Of a stretch of DNA of 64,000 nt, positions 45,213 through 54,100 are shown one piece after another. The position numbers were made by a program, and so were the translations under genes. Source of the DNA: Bacillota bacterium (GTDB lineage Bacteria > Bacillota > Clostridia > Acetivibrionales > JAEZXR01); contig JAEZXR010000121.1 in NCBI GenBank assembly GCA_023419605.1, positions 62,001-126,000 on the forward strand, read 5' to 3'. The notes below the pieces were generated by a model. That model did no database searches, was not told where the DNA came from, and saw nothing but the letters and a program-made list of their open reading frames with translations. The number at the start of each line of letters is the position of its first letter. Within the stretch, counting starts at the first letter, position 1.

Positions 45213-46386
45213 TTTCATTCCTCCCTACATTGTTCTTAACCGCATACTCCAGAATTCCCGGGGGACTAAATACATCATCATAGGCAGCGGAAAATTCCTT
45301 GAGCCTTTGGAGAGTATTCCCAAGGCCATATTCGCAAGCCAGCGCTATAGGCCCCTTCGGAATAGAATAAAGTTCACTCATTACGGTATCCAGCAGTTCC
45401 GAATCAATCCAGCAGCCATGAAGCAGCTTAAAGCATGTAGCAAAATAAACCATTTTTAATCTTTCCGCCACTATTTTCCTCGTCTCATCATCCGGGCTGC
45501 CGACACCTTCAAAGCAGTTTTCTTCTTTACTGGTATAGTCCAACACCCCTCTGCCGCTCTTTTTCCCTAAGTCCCCTTTGCTTATTTTCTCTTTAAGGAA
45601 ATTTCTCAACTCGCTATGTTTAGCGTATTCACCGGTTCCTTCATAGAGTGCCGTAAAGCTATTTAAAACGATTTCCAGTCCAACAGTGTCCCCAAGGTCA
45701 TAGGGCGGAGCTGCAAAATCTTCCTTCCCCACGATTTGATCGATTATTACAGGGGATATGTTTTCCCTCCGGTAAAGGGTAAATGCCTCGTTATACAGCC
45801 TGGATAGAATCCTTATGGTAAACGCTCCTACTTCTTCATGCACAGGTATGGGGTTCTTCCCCAAATATTTCAAAAGCCAGATTACCTTCTCCACTACCTC
45901 CCTGTCGGACTTATCCGCGTAAATGACTTCGGCTGCCTTTATATACTGCACAGGATATATAAAGTGTACCCCTAGAAGGTTATTCTTCTCGTAATCCTCC
46001 GGCATGATTTTCCCAGGCACCAGGGAAGAGGAACCTGTGACAAGGACCTGTCCATTTTTCCTTTTAACACTCACCAGTTTCCTGAAAAGCTCTCTTTTCG
46101 CCTCTACATCCTCTGCTATAAATTCAAATACTATGTCGCATTCGCCAACAAGTTCCAGGCGATCCGTAACAATAACCTCGGGTAATTCCTCCTCCCGAAT
46201 TTCCCCCCTCTTCATGCGCCCGGAGAGTTTACGCATATAACTTAGCCTGATCTTTTCCGCTTTCTCGGAGTTTCGTATAAAAAAGATTACATTCAAATCC
46301 GTAGAGCGGGTTATGTGGTCAAAAAAGCCAAAACCCATTTTGCCCCCGCCGCAAATTCCAACTGTTTTAAAACCGTTTACATCCAT
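45133..46386 (-). CDS. 3-hydroxyacyl-CoA dehydrogenase-like protein
   Basis: 417 residues. The NAD-binding Rossmann domain starts VGICGGGKMGFGF (GxGxxG present) and continues to ~180; the C-terminal 3HCDH domain has NPIPVHEEVGAFTIRIL and GDLGKKSGRGVLDY, and a second partial C-terminal repeat follows to the end. It resembles PaaH/FadB-type enzymes that interconvert 3-hydroxyacyl and 3-oxoacyl thioesters with NAD. In this operon it could reduce a KS product on the free-standing ACP. It starts 30 bases after the AT gene with a weak ribosome-binding site. Confidence 0.85.
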   Translation of the reverse strand: MDVNGFKTVGICGGGKMGFGFFDHITRSTDLNVIFFIRNSEKAEKIRLSYMRKLSGRMKRGEIREEELPEVIVTDRLELVGECDIVFEFIAEDVEAKRELFRKLVSVKRKNGQVLVTGSSSLVPGKIMPEDYEKNNLLGVHFIYPVQYIKAAEVIYADKSDREVVEKVIWLLKYLGKNPIPVHEEVGAFTIRILSRLYNEAFTLYRRENISPVIIDQIVGKEDFAAPPYDLGDTVGLEIVLNSFTALYEGTGEYAKHSELRNFLKEKISKGDLGKKSGRGVLDYTSKEENCFEGVGSPDDETRKIVAERLKMVYFATCFKLLHGCWIDSELLDTVMSELYSIPKGPIALACEYGLGNTLQRLKEFSAAYDDVFSPPGILEYAVKNNVGRNEIDRQIRLFRMAGKRPDWYPEDIKQVI

Positions 46387-46416
46387 ATTTGCCCGGCCCT
46401 GCCTTCCAAATACATT

Positions 46417-47376
46417 TTAATTTACCGCACGAGTGCTTTCCTTCACTCCACTCTTACTTACAAGTTGATCATAACTTATGAATTCACATTCACCGTTTAT
46501 TATTTTAGAAACCCTGGAAAGCGAAGCGCCCAGCCCAACTTCCAGGAATCTGTCAGTTCCCAGCAGGATTGATTTCTCGATGGTCTTACGCCAGGAAATA
46601 GCAGACTTCACGTTACGGCAAAGTTCCTTTCTTATATCCTCCCTGCCGGTTATAACCTTCTGGTTTGTACACGCCACCATGGGGTACTTGAGATTGCCTA
46701 CCTTACAGCTTTCAACAAACGCGGAGAAGTCTTGAACCGCATCTGCTACAAACATTGAATGGTAGGCAATATCGGTCTTCACCGGAATAACCTTCAGCGC
46801 ACCTTCCTGCAAGGCCCTTTCCATAAATTTTTCAACAAACGGCTTAAGACCGGAAACAACGGTGCTGTACTCGTTGTTTTCATTCACTACCTCCATGTAC
46901 GCTCCGGCTCCAAGCTTTACAATTATTTCTTCCACCTCCTCCTTGCGAAGTCCGATTACCGAAGCCATTGCTCCTTTATGGCTTCCCATGGCATGCCGCA
47001 TACACCCATAGGCTTTAATAGCAAACAAAAGTCCCTCTTCAAAAGTTAATGCGCCTCCACAATAAAGCGCTGAGTAAATACCCATGCTGTACGCTAAGAG
47101 AAATCGCGGCATATATCCCATCGAACGGTACATCTCATAGATGGAGCAGTTAATGGTATAAATGGAGACCTGATCAAAAAGCTCCTCATCCTCCCCCGTA
47201 GTAAGTCCATCGTTAATATACTCCCAGATATGCATACCCGTTACATCTTTAACCCTGATACAGTATCTTTTCAAAGTATTCAGCCGGCTTTCATCCATAG
47301 TGGAAATATGTTTTCTGAATTCGGTTCCCGCTCCCTGAAAAATAAAGGTATACCGATTTGCATAATACCTGTCCAT
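46417..47376 (-). CDS. free-standing acyltransferase (FabD-like)
   Basis: 319 residues. The nucleophile is Ser97 in AYSMG (normally GHSxG) and the catalytic His206 in AYHSMF; the N-terminal FQGAG corresponds to the oxyanion GQGSQ motif. The Arg that in malonyl-specific enzymes binds the free carboxylate (RG in the helix after the nucleophile) appears as Tyr in KAYGCM, so the substrate may not be malonyl. It may load a monocarboxylic acyl group or act as an editing hydrolase. GAGAGGTAAGCTATAA precedes the start. It lies between the ACP and dehydrogenase genes. Confidence 0.83.
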   Translation of the reverse strand: MDRYYANRYTFIFQGAGTEFRKHISTMDESRLNTLKRYCIRVKDVTGMHIWEYINDGLTTGEDEELFDQVSIYTINCSIYEMYRSMGYMPRFLLAYSMGIYSALYCGGALTFEEGLLFAIKAYGCMRHAMGSHKGAMASVIGLRKEEVEEIIVKLGAGAYMEVVNENNEYSTVVSGLKPFVEKFMERALQEGALKVIPVKTDIAYHSMFVADAVQDFSAFVESCKVGNLKYPMVACTNQKVITGREDIRKELCRNVKSAISWRKTIEKSILLGTDRFLEVGLGASLSRVSKIINGECEFISYDQLVSKSGVKESTRAVN

Positions 47377-47475
47377 TTATAGCTTACCTCTCTATTTGCA
47401 ATACTTTGGAATCGATTTACTAAGTGCCCCGATGGAGGTCCACTGTTTACAGCGTCGATCCGGTTCCTTGAGCAC

Positions 47476-47787
47476 CTATTTTCCTGCCAATTCCAGAAAC
47501 TTCTCCGTATCACACAGGATGAAAAGAGCAAGCTCTACCGTTTTCCCAATGGTATTCACAGGATTTTTTGTCATGTATTTTCCTATAACCCTAAACTCGA
47601 TACCAATTTTATATTCCTTTTCCCAACTGGACAAAAGCTGCAAAAACATAAGCGAGTCACCGCCAAGGTCTGTAATAACATCCATATCATCCTTCAGTTC
47701 TGAAATGTCGACATCGCACTGATCTGAAAAAAACTCGTAGATTTGTTCTCGAATCCTCTTTTCCAATTCCGTAGTTCTTTCCATCAT
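47476..47787 (-). CDS. stand-alone acyl carrier protein
   Basis: 103 residues. The phosphopantetheine site is Ser45 in DLGGDSLMFLQLL. The protein is longer than FabC-type ACPs, with a C-terminal extension after ~80. GAGGGGAAATAAA precedes the ATG; it lies 44 bases after the ketosynthase gene. It probably carries the acyl chain worked on by the KS, dehydrogenase and crotonases before transfer to an NRPS condensation domain. Confidence 0.88.
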   Translation of the reverse strand: MMERTTELEKRIREQIYEFFSDQCDVDISELKDDMDVITDLGGDSLMFLQLLSSWEKEYKIGIEFRVIGKYMTKNPVNTIGKTVELALFILCDTEKFLELAGK

Positions 47788-47830
47788 TTTATTTCCCCTC
47801 TCAAGTTTTGTTGGATATTAGATATATTGA

Positions 47831-49066
47831 TTATAATGAGACGCTTCCATCATATTTCTTAAAAACCAGGGTGGCATTGTGACCTCCAAAAGCAAAGGAG
47901 TTGGACAGCGCAGCCCTGATATTGGCTTTTCTGGACCGGTTCGGTACATAGTCCAAATCACACTCGGGGTCCGCCTCGGTATAATTTACTGTCGGCGTAA
48001 TAATCCCCTCATAGATGCTTTTTGCAGTAATAACTCCTTCAATTCCTCCAGCTGCGCCCATCGTATGTCCGATCATGGACTTTGAAGAACTTACAGGAAT
48101 TTTATAGGCCCTTTCACCGAACACTTTCTTAATGGCTTTCGTCTCATACATATCGTTCAAAATGGTAGAAGTTCCGTGGGCATTGATATAATCGATTTCA
48201 CCGGAGCTTACGCCCGATCTTTCCAGAGCCACGGACATGGTTCGCGCCATTCCTTCGCCATCCCTTTCGGGGGCCATAATGTTATAGGACTCGGATGTAC
48301 ACCCATATCCGGCAAGCTCGCAATAGATTCTTGCTCCCCGCCGCAAAGCGCTTTCAAGGCTTTCCAGAATAACTATGCCGGCGCCTTCTCCCATAACAAA
48401 TCCGTCCCGTTTTTTGTCAAAAGGCCTGCATGCTTTCTCTCCTGCCGCGTTGTTTTCCGACAATGCCATCAACTCATTAAAACCGGCGATGCCCTCCTTT
48501 GAGATCATGGAATCACTCCCGCCGGATAGCATAAAATCCACTTCTCCAGACACGATTGTATTATAGGCAAGCCCGATGGCGTAACCTGCAGAGGAACAAG
48601 CCGTATTTACAGTAAAATTTACTCCTCTAAACCCGTATTTAAGACTGATCCAGGCAGAAAGTGAATTGACCATGGATTTCAGAATAACATTGCTTCTGTC
48701 CTGCTCGAGACTGGAGAAGCCTGCACTGGTTGCACCCAGTATTGCACCGGCCCGGTCTTTATCCATGGCCTCACTGCTTATTCCGCTGTCATCCATAGCC
48801 TGTTTTGCGCAGACAAAGTTCATCTCCCCAAGGCGGCTCATTTGTTTGAGCGTTCTCTTGGGAATAATTTCTCTGGCAATTTCCCGGATGCCGGGCGAAA
48901 CCTCTGCTGCAATCCTGGTGAGGGAATCTGACGTATCAAAAAGAGTGATAGGCCCTATTCCGCTTTTTCCCAAAACGAGGCTGTCCCATGTCTCGCCCAG
49001 GGTGAGACCCAGTGAAGTCACTGCCCCCATTCCGGTAATAACCACCCTCCGTTTGGGTATTTCCAT
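47831..49066 (-). CDS. beta-ketoacyl synthase (FabF-like)
   Basis: 411 residues. The Cys-His-His triad is visible: Cys157 in NTACSSAGYAIG, His near 297 in NAHGTSTILNDMYE and His near 334 in SMIGHTMGAAGG. It can therefore be a condensing enzyme rather than a decarboxylase-only chain-length factor. I chose the ATG at 49066 because GAGGAGGAATTTCT precedes it; an in-frame Met overlapping the NRPS stop by four bases would add 26 atypical residues. It is the first non-NRPS gene of the right arm and probably elongates an acyl chain for the peptide. Confidence 0.9.
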   Translation of the reverse strand: MEIPKRRVVITGMGAVTSLGLTLGETWDSLVLGKSGIGPITLFDTSDSLTRIAAEVSPGIREIAREIIPKRTLKQMSRLGEMNFVCAKQAMDDSGISSEAMDKDRAGAILGATSAGFSSLEQDRSNVILKSMVNSLSAWISLKYGFRGVNFTVNTACSSAGYAIGLAYNTIVSGEVDFMLSGGSDSMISKEGIAGFNELMALSENNAAGEKACRPFDKKRDGFVMGEGAGIVILESLESALRRGARIYCELAGYGCTSESYNIMAPERDGEGMARTMSVALERSGVSSGEIDYINAHGTSTILNDMYETKAIKKVFGERAYKIPVSSSKSMIGHTMGAAGGIEGVITAKSIYEGIITPTVNYTEADPECDLDYVPNRSRKANIRAALSNSFAFGGHNATLVFKKYDGSVSL

Positions 49067-49140
49067 AGAAATTCCTCCTCGTAATACATCTTTTCGCCCT
49101 TTCCATAAGCGGCAAAATATCCGCCGGTACAGGGATTTAT

Positions 49141-51100
49141 TCATCCTTGCAGATACTTGATTAAGGTACGCAGTCCTTCCCTGTAAAAATCTGCGAGTCT
49201 TCCCATGGTCTGTGCAGTATGAATGCTACTGCTGTAATGCAGCCGGAGAAAAAGCCTGTTGCCCCGGTGTTCCACGACAAAGTCCAGCAATCGTCCCCGG
49301 TGGATATTATCTCCTTCGTTGGAGCCTGTAGATTCCTTAGCTTCTCGTATATAAGAGGAGCCGGATTCGTAAAACCCTCCTGTAAAGCCGTTAGCATCGT
49401 CCTCTGCCTTAAAATAGTTGAAGGTGATTTGCGGATGGGGTATTTTATTCATTTTTTCCGATATTTGCGGGTCTTTGCAGAGGTAGCGCAAACACCCATA
49501 TCCCAGACCGCCCTTGGGAATGCCGTGCAGCCTTTCCTTTACTCTGCCAAGGATATCCAGGCAGTCGGATGCACCGCTAAGATCAATATACACCGGAACC
49601 AGGAAGGCAAGCCATCCAAGGGTCCGCGACAGGTCGATATTCCCATCCAGAGGGTACCTGCCGTTACACGTGTAATCCATCAGCAAACCGGTATCTCCGT
49701 TCCAACGATGGATGGACATTGCCAGCGCTGCAACCAATAGATCATTGATTTGAGTACTTTGATCCAGTATATGGTCAAACAAAAGCCTTGTCTCTTCCTC
49801 TGTCAGCAAATACCCCTCTACAGACCTTTCGAATTTGAAAATATTATTTTCCATTCCTTCAGGGAAATCAACAGGCAGCGGTTTTAGTTCCCCGGGTATG
49901 GCGCTCCAGTACTCCAGTTCATTTTTAAGCGCCTCGGACTGGGCATATTCATTGAGGAACTCCGCCCATCGCTGGATGGAGGTAGATTTGGGTGGAAGCA
50001 CGATATTTTCTTTTCCCATGCTTTGTACTAAGGCAGTAACCAAATCCTGAATAAAAATCACATAAGAATATCCATCTGCAAGGCTGTGGTGGATGAGTAT
50101 CATGAGTCTTCCCGGCCGATCCTCCCCCAGATAAAAGGCTATTATATGGAAAGGCTTTTCTTCCAGGCTCAACCCATCCTGCAGCTCCACAGCCATATTT
50201 TCCATAGACTCTTTTTGCAAATGCTCCGGTATGCCTGAAAAATCCACAGCCGTAACCGGCAGTTCCTCTCCCGGATTTTCGATATACTGCTTCCACGAAG
50301 CCCCTTCCCTGTATAAGCGGAGCCGCAGTCCGTCGTGGTGGTTCAGCAGGGCCCGGGTAACCTGTTGGATCACTGCTATTTCAGGCATCGGGTAAATTTC
50401 CAGCATCATGGATATGTTCCAATGGTGCAGGTCCTTCTTCCGTATATCCAGCAGTGAACGGTTGGGCAAAAGCGGCACCTCGCCCGTAACGATCCCCTGC
50501 TCTTCCATACTGTAGTCCGAAGCCCTTTCCACGAAGTTTACAAGCCCGGCAATGGTAGGATGCTCAAAAATACTGCTGATATTTACCTTTACCCCTTTTC
50601 TCAGCAACTTCGGTAGAACATGGATCAAACTTATGGAGTTGCCGCCAAGGTCAAAAAAGTTATCCGTAATACCGATAGGGGCTACCTTTAATATCTCCTC
50701 CCAAACTTCCGCCATAATCCTTTCCATGTCGCTGCGCGGAGCCACGTATGACTTTTCCGATTTGACTTCCGGATCCGGCAGTGCTTTTCTGTCGATCTTG
50801 CCGTTGGAGGTAAGCGGGATCCGGGGAGTCTGTATGAAGTGCGACGGAATCATGTAGTAGGGCAGCTTCTGGAATAGGTAGTCCCTGATTTCCGACATAA
50901 CCAGCTTCCGGTCCGAAACGACATACGCACAGAGGTATTTCATCCCCTTTTCATCGGTTTTATCCGCCACAACCGCTTCTTTGATGGATTCATACTTTAG
51001 AAGCTGGTTTTCGATCTCGCCCAATTCGACCCTGAAACCCCTTATTTTAACCTGATGATCCATTCTACCCAGGAACTCGATGTTTCCATCAGGTAAAAAC
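49141..51100 (-). repeat. right arm of ~1.95-kb inverted paralogous repeat
   Basis: This segment runs from the A2 motif FLGRMDHQVKIRG through T2 and the E-like domain. It is paralogous to 30350-32306 in inverse orientation, with identical blocks such as 49923-49962 (40 bases). It could support inversion of, or gene conversion across, the 16.8 kb between the arms. Confidence 0.75.
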
Positions 51101-54100
51101 CTTCCTAAATCTCCGGTTTTATACATCCTTTCATCCGGCGCCTGCAGGAATTTGTTCCGCACAAAGGATTTTGCGGTTCTCACCCCATCATTCATGTATC
51201 CCCTGGCAACCCCGATTCCCCCAATATACAGTTCTCCTGCAATCCCTTCGGGTACAATCTCCATGTTTTCATCCAATATGTAGAAGTAATTATTGTTTAA
51301 AGGCCTTCCGTAGGGGATGCTTGTTTGGTATTGAGATACGCTCTGAATCGGATAATAGATGGACCAGACCGTACCTTCCGTTGCACCGCCAAGGCTTATG
51401 ACCTCGGCCTTCGGGAAATACTTCCTTATCTTTTCGGGAAGCCTTACCGGTATCCAGTCTCCGCTTAAAAATACAAGCCGCAGCTCACTCTGGCTGTAAT
51501 TTCCGTCAGTTTCCTCCAAAGCATCTGTTAAATAGCTCATTGTCGTAGGTACCGAATCCCAGAAAGTAACCTTCTCCTTATACAGCAGCGTTTTTAGTTC
51601 CTCCGGGCTTCGCACCTGTTCTCTGCTTGCGATTACTATTTTTCCGCCGGCAGCCAGCATCCCGAATACATCATAGACGGAAAGGTCAAAGCACATGGAG
51701 GTAATAAACAGCAGGGTATCCTCCCGGTTTACATTAAACCTGCTATTTACCCATGTTACAAGGTTTACTGCGGACCTGTGTTCGATCATAACGCCTTTGG
51801 GCTGGCCTGTAGAGCCGGAAGTGTAGATCACATACGCTAGATCCCCCGGGTCCTTCCATACCTTAAGGTTTTTCGGAGAATACCGTGTTAATGTATCAAA
51901 ATCAATTTCTAAGAACTTCCCGCAAGTAAGTCCGTAATCTTTATCCACCAACGAAATGTCAATAGCAGAATTTTTTATTAAATATTCCTTCCGTTCCTGG
52001 GGATAATCAGGGTCTATGGGAACATACGTCCCTCCGGCTTTTAGTATCGCAAGCATACCGATTATCATATCAAAGCCTCTCCGTACAATTAAGCCCATAT
52101 TACTGTATGGTTTCCCCCCTCTGGCCAGCAGAGCCCTTGCCAGCTGGTTTGACTTTCCATTCAGTTCGCTATAGGTCATTGTACGGTTCTGGAATACCAG
52201 GGCTATAGTATCGGGGAATTTTTTAGCCTGTTCTTCGAATAATCCATGTAAAGTTTCATTTTGAGGGAATTCCGCATGGGTAGTATTGAACCCGTACAGG
52301 ATATTATTTCTTTCCTCCTGCGTTAATAAATCCTCAACGCCCAGTTCCCACCTGTCCGCGGCAAACCTCTCCAGGATTTTGCCGTACAGGTTTAATGCCG
52401 TTTCCATATCTTTATCATAAAAATAATTCGGTGAATATTTTATCCATACGGTCAGGCTGTTTAACGTCTTTGATACCTCCATATCAAAAAGCGTATTGGT
52501 CATTTCGCTTGACTTTACATTGAACGCACCTTTCTCTTTGCTTAAAATGGGAATTGCCTGACTGTCTTTCAATATATGAAAGTCCGTAAAATTATAGATG
52601 GTATCAAAGATCGGATTGCCGCCCCTGTCGGTTTCCCCCAGTATATCGGCAATGTCACCTAAAAAGATCTCATGCGCCTTGATTTCATTAAGCTGCTCCT
52701 TAACTGCGCTTAACAATTTCCTTCCGTCCACCCTTCTTTCTGTTTTAATCCTGAAAGGAACGGTATTCAGGAAGCACCCGAGAATATTCTCCGCATCCTC
52801 CATGGCCGGCCGTTCATGTGTTACAACCCCTGTCACAATATCCTTTTCCGTCGTCACTATACCCAGCAGGTAGACGTAGGCACTGAGGCAAATATCCTTT
52901 ACGGTGCAGTTATATTTGACAGCCTGCTTTTCCAGCTTTTCCATCAATTCCGGCCCCAGGTTCCGCAGGACTCTCCCCGTCCCTGCAACATTATTTATTT
53001 TCTTGCCTGACATATTAAAGGGCAGCTTATTCCTTGTGTAACCATTCAAGTATCCCTTCCAGAACCTTCTTGTTTCCTCCTCTGCCGCACTGCCAAGGGT
53101 TATAGCTACATAGTCCCTGTAGCTTGTTTTTACGCTTTTCAATTCGACAGCCTGTCCACCCATCAGCCTGTCATAGGTATCCTGCAGCTCGCTGTGCAGG
53201 CTGGATACGCTCCATCCGTCCAGTATAGAGTGATGGAAGGATAGAACCATATAAAAGTTTGCTTCATCCACTTTAAAAAGCCGTATTCTCCATAACGGAT
53301 CGTGATTGAATTTAAACTTATCCTTCAAATCGTTTTCGATGTACTGTTTTATATGACTTTCCTGCTGCTCTTGTTCAAGGCCCCTAAGGTCCTCCGTAAT
53401 TACTTCAGGAGGCAGGTTTTTATGTACAACCTGTATCGCTTGTCCGTAAGATTCAAGGTCAAATACTGTCCTTAATATAGGGTGCCTTTGCACAAGCAGT
53501 TCTACTGCCTGCCGGTAAATACCCGGATTGAAGCCTTCCATTTTCATCCTGTAAATAAACAGGTCATGGTATACAGGCTGCCCGGGATTTAGCTTGGAGT
53601 TAAACACCATACCCAGCTGTATTTTACTTAAAGGATAAAAATCTTCAACATCTTCCGCCCAAAGCCGGACATTTCCCCCGACCTCGTACAAATCCCGCTT
53701 TATGCCGTCTATAACTTCCAGGCCTTTTCTCTTATAGGCTTCCAGGCTTTCTCCTCTACCTGCCGTGATAAATTGGCCCAGTTCCTTTATCGTTTGATGG
53801 GAGTAGAGGTCTTTAAGCTGTATATTTGCTTTAAGCTCCCGGTTCATTTTGCTGATAAGACCAATGGCCTTTATTGAATCTCCTCCCAAGACAAAGAAGC
53901 TTTGATTTGTCCCTGCTTGCTGCAGGCCCAGTACCTCACTCCATATTTCCGCAAGCTTGCTTTCCATGCCGTTTACCGGTGCCGCAAATTCCTCTTCCAG
54001 CCCGATACCTCCTAAAGGCTCCGGCAGCGCTTTACTATCGACCTTTCCATTTGAGGTTAAAGGTATTTTTTCCAATTTTACAAAATACGAGGGGATCATG

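Noticed and set aside
53200..53245. Second condensation domain of the large NRPS as a heterocyclisation domain, because it precedes a Cys-like A domain
   Set aside because: The active site reads HHSILDG, the condensation motif, not the DxxxxD of cyclisation domains.
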